The notes under the pieces: model-generated
The model's input: the letters and a program-made list of their open reading frames with translations, nothing else
Databases searched by the model: none
What the model was told of the DNA's origin: nothing
Assembly: GCA_947561585.1 (NCBI GenBank)
Contig: CANNZV010000841.1
Coordinates: 62,001-126,000, forward strand
Reading direction: 5' to 3'
DNA from: Caprella mutica
Taxonomy: Eukaryota > Arthropoda > Malacostraca > Amphipoda > Caprellidae
Length of the DNA stretch: 64,000 nt
Translations under genes and position numbers: made by a program
In this document: piece by piece, positions 24,087-34,912 of the stretch
How positions within the stretch are numbered: position 1 is the first letter of the stretch
How the letters are laid out: every line of letters starts with the position of its first letter

Positions 24087-24644
24087 GTAGGGTCGGGAGG
24101 GGCGAATCTTGCGCACTAAAAACTTTTGGGTTTTGCAACTTAGTTTTTGCAGATAGACGAATAATATTTTACATGAAGAACCGCAATAAGGCCTTTTATA
24201 CACCATCCAAAGGACAAAAAATTAGCATTTGTATAATGTGAGTTATTGATGAAAGTAGTGCGCAATTGAAATTGTCCTTGATGGGGCGATTCTTGCGCGC
24301 GAGAGGGGTGAATATCTGCGCACATATTAATTCCTTTCCAAAGTGAAAAAAACACTATTGAGTGTCTAGATACTTACTATAAAAATAATTCCAATGTGTT
24401 TAAAAGCATAAACAATCATATTATTCAAATTCAAAACTTGAGACACACTTTTTTCGACCTGTTTACGTGAAGTTTGTAGAATGTATGTGTGACGTCATGA
24501 ATGTTGCTTTCTATTCAGGATTAATTTATGCTTGTAATATTAGATTATCTGAAGTATGACACTATTATATTTACTTATTATGTAACTATAAATATAATAA
24601 ATAATCAGATGACGGGCACTCATGTAGCGCATACCTTTGCCACC

Positions 24645-25195
24645 GCTTATAAATGACCTTGACCTTTAACCTGTTCACTCCCAAAATATAAACAAATGAT
24701 TCCTGAATATTGAAGCATCGTCCCGCCCAATTTCAGACAATTTGGTTGAATTCTTTTGTGTTATAAATGACCTTGACTTTTATTTTTTACCTGCTTTTTC
24801 CCAAAATCTAATAAATCGGTTCCTGCCTAGATAATTATCAACCGTCGACCAAATTTCATTTAATTTGATTGAATACATTTTGCGTTATAAATCAACTCGA
24901 CCTTTCCAAAAACTTACCAAACCGTTCCTAGATATTGACCAGTCGTCCCATCAAATTTCAGACAAATTGATTGAAAACTTTTTGAATTATTGAGTTATAA
25001 ATGACCTTGAGCTTTGACCTGATAGCTCCCAAAATTTTACCAGATGGTTCCTGGAGATTAGTCAATCGATCGTCTTACCAAATTCAAAGTAATTTGATCG
25101 AAGACTTTTTGAGTTATGTGAGCAACAAGATGACAAACAAAAATATGTCGCCCAAAAGATAACCTTACGCAATTTATGAAAGTAATAATTCTTTT
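24645..25195 (+). repeat. Array of about 110-124-bp units, one arm
   Basis: Four to five diverged units, each starting TTATAAATGACCTTGACC, then CTCCCAAAAT, GTTCCTG, ATCGTCC, CAAATTTCAGACAATTTG and a TTGAATAC-like end. The array ends in ACAAGATGACAAAC and AAAGTAATAA, matching the ends of the inverted copy at 31654-32894. Here only one orientation is present. Confidence 0.85.
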
Positions 25196-26339
25196 TAGAT
25201 GTCAAATATAGCATATAGTATAACCAATTTAGCATACATATCTAAAACGTTATTCAAAAAACTGTTACACTTAGATATTTTCACTTTATGTCTCTGAAAT
25301 TACAATAATAAGAATATAGAAGCAAATGGGTTTTTCGTACATCTATTAGGTTACGTGGAATATTCACTTGCCATTGTAAGGTCGGGGAGATACCCAGGCC
25401 AAGAGAGGGTCCATATGTACTGAATCCCCTAGACCTAAAGGTTAGTCGTTGAAATCTTCCATTCTTTCAATTATTTCAAGAAAGGTAAAAATAAAGGTAG
25501 TAAAACTTCATCCAGAGTTGTGTCCCTAGTCTTGTAATAGGTAGAATATTCCACAACAATATTATGAGGTCATGTTTTTGGGCGAAGACCAGATCGTCGG
25601 CAAGTATTATTGTTTTACTGTTTTAGGACCAAATGTTCCCAGGATAGAAGAAGAAGTTTCAATCGGGTTATTAACAATAGCTTTTGACATTCTCTTTCAA
25701 AGAGGAAGAGTTCTTTGGTCTGTCTACAAGAAGGTAGGTTGACCCACCTAATTCCTTTGGTGTTTTTCAAAGACCAACGGTTCAGATTCTGCGCCAGAAG
25801 ATTTCTGCTACGTCCTTTTCTATGAAATCATCAGTTTCGTTGTCAATAGTACCAACGTGAGCCTTAATAGTTATTCACAGAAGTGGATTATTGTGGTTAT
25901 TCACAGGTCCCCCAGTGACCACAGAACGTCCACACTATGATTTACCCGTGTGGCTCCTCGTCCTCAAACAAGGAACGGCCTTTTAGGCCACTATGCTGGT
26001 TCAATAGATTTCATTCAGAAATTTATTGGGTTGAAATATGGCGTTGAAGACGCAAAATTTCTTTGCGACAGAATCTTGGCAATTGACGTGATCACCACTC
26101 ATGTGGTTTGTTTAAGTAGTAAAAAAGTTCACCATCTTGTCTCTTAGAAGATAAATGATTGATTTTTGAAGTGTTTTTTTTTTTCATCATTCCAATAGCT
26201 GGAACCACAATACTATCAAAAGAGGATTGATCTTAGGCCGTTCTCCACAAAATCAGAGGAGACTCCCAAGTTTTCGAGATAGGGGAAATCTTGGATATCT
26301 TCTGATCATGAATATTGAATTGGCTTGGCTTCAATAATG

Positions 26340-26600
26340 AAGATTTAATACCTTGTCGTGTCCGCTTTAAGCTCTCTGAGAAGGACCTTTGTTCTCTCGA
26401 GTCTCTTTTGCTTTTTAAGAAGTGTGAAGACTTAGTGTTCTCTCATTTTGTAGGAAGACAACTGAAGATCCTTCGTGATGATGGTTCTAATTGAAGTCTG
26501 TATCACATTCATGTATTTAGCTATATTTTGAATTTTTTCAAGTATTTCTTCGAGTCTTCAACATTGCACAAACCTTATTAGCCATTTTTTTTATTCGAAC
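26340..26600 (-). pseudogene. Remnant of a Tc1/mariner-type transposase
   Basis: Conceptual minus-strand translation gives STIRTIITKDLQLSSYKMRE, then after an internal stop LLKKQKRLERTKVLLREL. This matches the pattern around the end of the DNA-binding domain in Tc1/mariner transposases (a TIR...DL..SYK motif followed by a K-R-L-R-LL helix). The catalytic domain expected further along the minus strand (lower coordinates) is not recognisable beyond short hints, and stops and frameshifts are frequent. It is not functional. A search of this translation against transposase profiles would decide the family. Confidence 0.6.
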
Positions 26601-27496
26601 AAGTACTCCCACTTCTACACTTCTAGGACAATCCTCAGAAGTGACAAGGTCAACGAAGCTACTATTCACAACATGGTGCAATGTCGATTCGCAACTTTTA
26701 AAAGCATAATGATATCAGAGTTGGGTTTCCCTGTACGATGGTTTAACCCTGTCATTTTAGACCTGATATTTTCGATTTTATTAAAAATAACCGAATAATA
26801 AGATTATATAACTATACTTAATAAAAAGCAAATGATAAACATGTATAGTGATGTTTGATATGTTTAACTTTAAATTTCACAGAAAAGACTAATTAATGAC
26901 TTTAAATTCACCCTGATTTACAATTTCATATTTCGACCTATTATCTGAAATATATGTGGAATGTGTATGTTTTTAGTTGAAATTGAAGAAATACACAGAT
27001 ATATAGAGAGTAATATTAGGCATTAAAAACTGTTTCATTGCCTAAAAATAAATTTCTATAGTGCGCAATATTCGCCCCGCCATGCAAAATATGGTGGGGC
27101 GAATAGTTGCGCACGGAAAAACTCTGCTAAATAAAAAATTAGAAAGTCTAGAACCTTGTAATTTTAACTGATGCAACTTAAGTCAATGATCATCATGCAC
27201 TAAAAACTTCAGTTCATTATCTGGGATAGAAATTTTTTTCTGACAAATTTACTTTTTAGAGTAATACGGTAAAAGGAATTTTCGACTAGGTACTTTTCAT
27301 ATGGTCTTAAATATGATTTATTTCAACTATGAATAAATGCCTGTAAGCTGTTTTAATTTTATACAGAGTTACTACATATTTGAGCCGGTCTATGACTATT
27401 TTTGTTATTGGGCTAGCACATTCATAGCCCTTTTAACGTGTGGTGCGCAAGATTCGCCCCGAGTGCTGCTGCGCGAGTTTCGCCCCTCCCGACCCT

Positions 27497-28339
27497 ATAT
27501 ATAATACCATACAAGAATATATTGTCTTTTATTTTTCGTCCGGCATATTTCACAAAAAATTCTGACATTGTGTTCGAAAGTTCTATGTTTTAGGATATCG
27601 AAAAAAAATTATGGATTGCCGACGGAAATAATCAACGATAGAGGCTACAATATTTATCTATTAATGACCCAAACACTAGATTCTCTCATTCAGACTATGC
27701 ATACTTATATTAATTTACACTTCAATAGATTATTTCGGCTATTTATAATGTTAGAAATCCTTCGCTCTTATTCATCTATCAATTAGGCTATCCAATTTGG
27801 TTTGCTTGCTTCCTTTGAATTACGAACCTTGAGAATCAACCTAGCAATTATATATATATATATGAGTATTATTATGTAACACTACTATGTTGAGATTTAA
27901 TGATATTTGATTCTGAATTTCTGTAATACGGTTCAAGTAGTCAACAAATACAAGTTATCTGATTTTTTTTAAATCTAAAATTATGCAATGCCATTTCATT
28001 TGAAACTTAATAAATTATGGTACAGACTAAGTCCATTCTTATTCTTCAGTTACCCACCATTCCTATCTGCCTGAGAATTTTATAATTAGTTTTTCTAAAT
28101 ATAGACTCGAATAATGACATTTAACCCAATAGCAAATAGTTTAGATACAAAGTTCCTCATCCAATTTCAGATATATGAGAAGAGTTACTCCGTACTGAAG
28201 TTTTCTTCCCTTTGTATTTTCAGTGGCCCGTCTTTGTTGGAGTTGTTTGCAAGTGTGGGAGAAAACTCAAACCACTGGGCAATTTTTTGAGCTATTTCCC
28301 AAGCTCTTATGATAATCATTATTTCAATTAGATTGTATG
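27497..28339. other. AT-rich DNA, no gene seen
   Basis: No supported feature. A TATATATATATA microsatellite lies near 27850. The 72-codon frame at 27568-27786 has no recognisable motif. Confidence 0.55.
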
Positions 28340-29012
28340 ACACTAATAATTCATAATAATTAATTATCTCACCATATCTGGCAAACTAGGTAAAGTACCT
28401 CCTAATCAGATGACAAAGCACAGGTATTGGTGCGCAATTCTGCTCAACTGCACTCAATATCTCATAAGGGCAGGGGTTGGATGTCAGACCGGCACTAGGT
28501 GGGAGGCAACTTTGAATGTGTTTTTCTAGCACTTCTCCATACGGAAAAATATTGGTATTCTGAAGCATACTTCTTTTAAAATTTTGAAGCTATGACATTG
28601 GAGATTTTTGCATTCGATTTTCCAGGGAATTCTTTACAAAACAGTCTCCTTTGAATTTTGATTTTCGAATTTGTTTTCAAAATTTTGTATTTAAAAAAAA
28701 ATCCATTTATTTATGTGTTCCCATTTTTTTTTTCGAAAACCAATCGAAATTCGAAGAAAACTGTTTTGTAGATAATCTCTTGGAATATTTAATGCAAAAA
28801 AAATGAATGTCGTAGCTTCAAAATTGTAAAAGAAGTTTGTTTTGGAAAAAAAAAATCGAAATACGTTCGAAATTCGAATAACTTGTTTTTTATGGGTCTA
28901 ATCGAAAAAAAAGCCACGAACAAAAATGATCCAGAATTCAATTTTATATTAGGCTACTAAGTTTCAGAACCGTAGCTTCTGTAACAAAAATATTTTAAAA
29001 AACCTAGTACGG
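28340..29012 (-). mobile_element. MITE-like element, reverse copy of 38172-38995
   Basis: Shares with 38172-38995, in the opposite orientation, TATAAAATTGAATTC, GGTTCTGAAACTT, CGATTAGACCCATAAAAAAC against CGATTTGACCCATAAAAAAC, and GAGATAATTAATTATTA. The right end here (ACGGTCCCATTA) mirrors the left end of the other copy (TAAGGGGACGG). The left end is less clear and may lie further left, near 28190. Confidence 0.7.
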
Positions 29013-29593
29013 TCCCATTAAATATAGTTTAAATATAAGACTGGTGCAGTGAGAGCAATAACAGAAATAATTAACCTTTTGGCATATTAAGAAACGAATC
29101 CATTCAATTATTACACGATCACCTACTATAAGTTGTCATATTTAATGGAAATTTCAAACTAAAATACATATCAAGCTAATCTCATTTTAACTCAAAGACA
29201 CATCTGCCTAAAAACTTAAAACGTTATGTATTTATAAATGTATATGTAGATATGAATCACTCTGTATCTTCTAGTAGCTGATATCATTCCTTGAATAAGA
29301 GCTATAAGTATTTGAACAGTGAAACATCCAGTTATCTGAAGAGAATTCGTCTCTGCTGAACAAACACGCGAAATGGCAGCGCCTGAATGTTCTCAGTAGC
29401 AACTTCAATGGAATATCTAATGGAGGAAATATAAAATGAGAATATTGGCAGCTAGGATTTTACCTCTGAATGAATGGCTTTAGAGACTCGGGCAAGGAAT
29501 TTCAAAGCTAAAATTATCTATAAAGCAGGATTAGGAAAGTTCATGGTAGGCTGAAATTAGTGGCATATGATCCAAAAGTATAGTGATTATATA
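29013..29593. other. Spacer between mobile elements
   Basis: AT-rich DNA without a recognised gene. GAACAAACACGCGAAATGGCAG near 29358 is less AT-rich than its surroundings but cannot be assigned. Confidence 0.5.
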
Positions 29594-30956
29594 CAGTGGG
29601 TAGCAAAAGTATTTGGTACATTGGATTTCCTTACATTTATTAAAAATTATACAGTCAAATTTAATTAAATTCATTCTTAATTTGGGAACAGACATTAATT
29701 ATTTATCTTAAGATAATGGTCAAAGGGAGAAATCCTCTGTGGACAACAATTTAATAACAATAAATCAAATTATGCTACTACTAATACTTTTTAAATGACT
29801 TTGCGTAAAGAAATTATAGTACGGTATGGTGCACCGACAGTTGGGCCCAGGACAATTGGGCCCCAACAGTTGGGCCCCGACAATTGAACCCGCCGACAAT
29901 TGGGCCCCTGACAATTGGGCTCCAGGACAATTATTAGGCCCACGACAATTGGGCCTCAAAACACTTAAGCCCAGAAAAAGTTTTGGCAGAAGACACAATA
30001 AAGAAATGTTACTTTGTTTTTACTAGGGAAGTGACAATATTATCTGTGAAATATGCTTTATATTCTCTAAAAATATTTTTATATTTTTTTAATTCGATTC
30101 ATATACTTGATAAGGTATATATATTAATGAGCAAGCCCCAATTCACATTTGGATGCTAATCTCATGTTTCAATGTAATGAAAATCTTTGAAGTATTTAAA
30201 TAAGTCGTATTATTTTGAATCATGTCATATGGATCCAATGTGTATTGTAAATGGTACATCGTCTGACAAAGACAAATATTTAGAAAAAAATGGGTGAATT
30301 TTAAAGGTTAAACGTTGTTTGAACAGTTGTTTGAACAGTTGTTTGGATAAAATGAGATTATAAGAATACATTTTGTAATAATAATTCATAAACCTCTTCA
30401 ATATTGAACACTGAACAGCATTCAAATAATTCACGTTAACTTTAATTCAATTTGTATGTTTCAATAATTCCGGCATGTCTAAAATACCTACATCCTTATT
30501 TAATTCTGAAGCTATTTTCCATTACCCTCTTACATCTTTATACCGTACAATGATTTCTTTACGCAATTTTTCGCCGATTCTTCTCTTTAGTTTTAAGTAG
30601 TCATTCAAAAAGCATCAGTAGTAGCAACCTCAACAGTGTATCACAACTGTAATCAACAGATATATGTATGCAGCCATAGGTAACGTACTAGTTTCTTAAT
30701 GGTTTAAATATTACAATATGTCAGTATGACAAGATACTGACAAGATATCAAGAGTGTCAAATACTTTTGCATATGGCTAATTTGATTTTTTGTTATTAAA
30801 TAATTGACAACAAAGTATTTCTTCAATTATTGAGAATTATTTTTGTATAGATAATGTCCGTTCCCACATGAAGAGTGAATTTCATTTAGTTTGACCTTAT
30901 AGTCTTTGAGATATGTAAGAAAAACCAATCAACCTACTACTGTTGCTACTCACTGT
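29594..30956. mobile_element. Tc1-like element remnant, non-coding
   Basis: The left end is CAGTGGGTAGCAAAAGTATT and the right end, reverse complemented, is CAGTGAGTAGCAACAGTAG. Both are flanked by TA (29592-29593 and 30957-30958). A second, inner copy of GCAAAAGTATTTGACAC (reverse strand) lies near 30755. This gives a direct-repeat-within-inverted-repeat layout known from many Tc1 elements. No transposase frame remains in the 1.36 kb. A 15-bp array (29838-29965) is nested inside. Confidence 0.75.
29838..29965. repeat. GACAATTGGGCCCC array, period about 15 bp
   Basis: About eight units around GACAATTGGGCCCCC. GGG falls at 29843, 29858, 29872, 29902 and 29917, with a GAACCC variant near 29886. 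The unit is itself partly palindromic (AATT and GGGCCC cores). It lies inside the Tc1-like remnant. Confidence 0.9.
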
Positions 30957-31653
30957 ACTTTCCAATTGGTATTTGAGAAATGATTTTTATTAATTTAGTA
31001 GAAACTCTGAATTCGAGTGATGACCATCTTTTTTCGAGGAAATTGGGATTACTATATTTTTTAATATTACTCGTCTCACTGCCAAAGAATTTAGAAATAA
31101 AAAAATATCGATCTACTCTTTCATTATCCCATCTTAGAGATCATCAGATGCAGGAAACCTGACCAACACATACAATAAATTAGATCGATCATGTTGGAAA
31201 AGTAATTATATCATTTAGAAAAGCAAGAGGTATTTTAAATTATATTTGTGTTTAGATGAAATATTTCATAATAATTATTCATATTTATGTATTCATATCT
31301 ATACTTATTATAATAAATCATTTAATTTAACACATTTAAATATGTGAAAACAAAATGTCGAAATACGTTCTAGAACAAATACAATAACACCAAGAAGGTC
31401 TTACGAACAGTTAAATGTACTTTTGAAACTAAACCTCTAAGTCTGAGTGTAGTTTTGTGTAATATATTATTTTGCGATGTACACCATCTAGAAATTTTAA
31501 TATCTTCGTCATGATTATATTGATTCAAGCCAGCCAAATTGCAAAATGAAGAGAATATCACAATCATTGTTTTTATTAGTTTTCAAGAAAAGAATCAGGA
31601 TTTTTTTCCCCCAAATTTTACAATGAAATCCAATTATTATTGATATCAGGATT
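30957..31653. other. AT-rich DNA, no gene seen
   Basis: No supported feature between two mobile elements. Confidence 0.55.
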
Positions 31654-32894
31654 ATCATTTTTGCTTGTTACCTTCGCAGAATGTGGGAATGTCATATTTT
31701 ACCTGTCGTTTATTTATTTATTTATCATCTTGTTATTCGCTTAACTGAAAAAGTGTTAAACCAAATTGCATGAAATTTACTGAAACGATTGGTTCATGCC
31801 TAGTACCTGCTGGAAATATTTTGGGAGCGATCCGGTCAAAGGTCAAGGTCATGGTCATTTATAACTCAAAAGTTATTGAACCATATTGCAGGAAACTTAG
31901 TGGGACGATTGGTCAATATACAGAAACTATTTTTTCAGATTTTGTGAGCGATCGGGTCAAAGATCAAGGTCAAAACCCTTTGTTACTAAATAACTAAAAA
32001 AAAATATTGAACCAAATTGTCTAAAATTTGATGAGACGATTGGTCAATGTCCAGGAACCATCTGGTTGAATTTTGGGAGCGATCTGGTCAAAGGTCGGTC
32101 AAGGTCGAGGTCATTTATAACTCAATAACTCAAAAAGTATTGAACCATATTGCGTGAAACTTGGTGGGACGATTGATTATTTTCCAGTTAGCACTTTATT
32201 GAATTTTGGGAGAGAATGGATCATATTGGCAGCGAAGATATTCGCTCTACCGGCAACCAACAGGTCACTGGACATAGACCAATCGTTTTACCAAATTTCA
32301 GGCAATTTGGTTGAATACTTTTTTCAGTTAAGCGAATAACAAGATGATAAATAAATAAATGCTGGGTAAAATAAGAGCTTTCCGCATTCTGTGAAGGTAA
32401 TAATTTCCTATAATGAACAATCCTCCCAACAAATTTTAATGAAATTTGGTTGAATAAATGACCTTGTTTTTTGACCTGATCACTCCTACAATATGGTAAA
32501 CTGGTTCCTTGATAATGACCAATCGTACCATGAAATTTCAAACAATTTGGTTCAGTAGATTTTTAGTTATATAAAAAGTGACCTTGACCTTGTCCTATGA
32601 TCCGATCGCTCCCAAAAACAAGTCAAACAGTTTCTGAATACATCCCACTAAGTTCCAGGCAATGCAGTTGAAAACTTTTTAAGTTATTGTGTCATAAATT
32701 TCTTTGACCTTAAACGTTGACCGGATCAATCTTAAATTTTAACCAGATGGTTTATTCACATTATCCAATCATTCCACCAAAATACAATAAATTTGGTCTC
32801 CGACAATTTCAGTTATGTTAGTGACAAGATGAAAAAAAAATCTTGCAAAATTATAACCTTCTGCAATCTGCGAAGATAACAAACAAAAAGTAGT
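31654..32894. mobile_element. Foldback element built of about 110-bp units in inverted arms
   Basis: The left end (TTGTTACCTTCGCAGAATG) and right end (reverse complement TTGTTATCTTCGCAGATTG) match. The left part (31740-32190) carries units in one orientation: ATTGAACCAAATTG, GGGACGATTGGTCAATGTCC, GGAGCGATCTGGTCAAAGG, TCAAGGTCATTTATAAC. After about 32250 the same units run in the opposite orientation. A second end-like sequence (CATTCTGTGAAGGTAATAA) lies inside at about 32386-32404, so a partial second copy may be joined. No coding frame is convincing. Each unit carries AGGTCA-type hexamers. Confidence 0.82.
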
Positions 32895-33904
32895 TATGCT
32901 AAAGGTCATCAAATGGCCAAACTGTGCCCATTCGTTTTTATCCCGATGAGAGAGTGAAGATTCCATGTTTCCATAATGCGAATATTGGATTTGGTTTGAC
33001 GGGAAATACTCCAGATGCTGTACAATAAGATCGATATTCTCTTAATGAGATTTGTCTGTCACTTCATCTCCATTACGAAAATTTGAAGCACTGCAATATA
33101 GCTCCATTACCATTGTCTTATATTTATGCAAATAGCTTTCACTGATGATTGGTTATTATATCTCAATTTCACAATAATATTTAAAGGAATGAAAGTACTC
33201 CCTTTCAAATTATAAGTGAAGGATCGAGATTCTTTTTATCTATAATGGATGAAGAGTGACGTTCCTTTTCAAATACCCGGAGATATCAATGGATAGTTAC
33301 CGAAATTTGACGTACAGAGAATTGATTGGGGCGTTATCTCTAAATGGAAGAATAGCACTAGTAATTATTAATAATAACATGAATGTATTTAGTTTACAAT
33401 ATATTTTCTACAATATTAACTAATTAAATTTATCCCTATTAGTAAATGGTGAATCATAGTTCGTATATTATTGCATTTCGCTACGATGACTTCATGAGTC
33501 ATGAAATACTAGTTTTAAATGACATGGTGATAAAGTGTTATACATTGTACATGTATATTATGATATTTATTCCTCAACCTACCATACATACCTCTTTCAA
33601 AGTTAGAGGGGAATTTAATATTTTTAAATAACATGATAGATTCATTTTTTTATCTCTAAACTTATTATTACTTCATTATTATCACATCAGACATATTTCT
33701 TCATGATTATATAACCAGACTATTCTAAATCATTGAAACATTTCATCTTTTTAATTATCTCTTACCTTCCAGAGTACATATTCCATTTCTTCAGACACTC
33801 TTATACTTCGCTAACTCACTGCCCCTCTAGCATACTTCAAATACTTTATTAATCAGTGTAAATAGGAAATTGATTTTTGTTCATATATCAATACTTTGCA
33901 TGGT
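32895..33904. other. AT-rich DNA, no gene seen
   Basis: No exon, RNA gene or repeat recognised. Confidence 0.55.
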
Positions 33905-34912
33905 GACCAGTATATTCCACCAAGGTAAATTCCACCCCGGTATATTCCACCCTGGTATATTCCACCACGGTAAATTCCACCCCGGTATATTCCACCCTGG
34001 TATATTCCACCACGGTAAATTCCATCCCGGTATATTCCACCCTGGTATATTCCACCCCGGTATATTCCACCCCGGTATATTCCACCCCGGTAAATTCCAC
34101 TCCGGTAAATTCCACCCCGATAAATTCCACCCCGGTAAATTCCCCCCGGTATATTGCACCCCAGTAAATTCCACTACGGTTAATTCCACCCCAGAAAGTT
34201 CAATAAAACTTTACGGGTTTGGTTTGGTTAGTTATAAATATTAACAATTTATTAAAATTGTAATAATTTGATGTCTTCTAGTACTTATGGTTATTTTTAT
34301 TTTATTTTGATTTCGGTATTTGACTTTGAGTAAAAGTAGTGTAATATGGTTTTTGACTGAAGGCTGTTTTTCTTTTACACCGGGGGTAATTTACATTTTC
34401 TTTGATCAGGAGATGTTTGAAAGGGAGGAGGGAATTATTGCACAGGGTTTTAAGACTGGGGAGATTATTGACTGTTTTTACATAGAGAGATTTTGACCAC
34501 GGTAGTTTTTGTCATAGAATCCAAAACAGCATTTAAAAAAATATAAACGAAAATTTTGAATGGGCTGTCTCTGCCAGCCGAACCCCTCCACACCTCGTAT
34601 AACCATTGTTGTTAGAGCATGAAGTGCAGTTTCATGTCAAGAAAGAATGAATATTTAAACTACGAACTGAACTTCCATATTATGAATAATTGTATTTTGT
34701 CTATAATAATAAAATTTCAGTTGACTTGAGCTCTCACGATATCGGCTGAGTTATTGTGTACGAATTATTTAACAAATGGCCATCTCACAATACAATCTTC
34801 GACTTTTCATTTTCACCCATATGAGCATTGTAACAGGGGTGGTAGGTTTCGGGGTGTGAAATACCTGGGAAGGATTATACCGGAGTGGAATATACCGAGA
34901 TGAAATATACAG
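33905..34912. mobile_element. Foldback element with GGTAAATTCCACCCC arms
   Basis: The left arm (33909-34196) is about 20 units of 15 bp alternating GGTAAATTCCACCCC with GGTATATTCCACCCT or -CAC; the first part repeats as a three-unit (45-bp) block. The right arm (34838-34912) holds about five diverged units in reverse orientation (GTGGAATATACCG). The core is AT-rich and without a gene. The sequence just inside the right arm, reverse complemented (CAATGCTCATATGG, AGATGGCC, CAACTGAAATTTTAT, TATTCATAATATGG), is found again beside the arm at 40173, so arm and inner flank belong to one repeat family. Long open frames over the arm are a result of the 15-bp period. Confidence 0.85.

Larger units (their letters stand above)
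24087..27496. mobile_element. 3.4-kb TIR element with repeated GGGGCGAAT-TTGCGCAC motifs
   Basis: The left end is TAGGGTCGGGAGGGGCGAAT and the right end, reverse complemented, is TAGGGTCGGGAGGGGCGAAA, an almost perfect TIR. TA lies at or next to both ends. The motif GGGGCGAATCTTGCGCAC recurs as diverged copies inside both ends: near 24096, 24284 and 24305 on the left, and near 27061, 27096 (opposite strand), 27441 and 27470 on the right. Such repeated subterminal motifs often bind transposase. The interior holds a one-armed array of about 110-bp units (24645-25195) and the remnant of a Tc1/mariner-like transposase on the minus strand. TA flanks and the remnant suggest the Tc1/mariner group, but the remnant may itself be nested. 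Confidence 0.78.

Noticed and set aside
33870..34244. A 124-codon frame with a five-residue repeat
   Set aside because: It is the arm of the foldback element. The minus strand is open in two further frames, so openness carries no coding signal.
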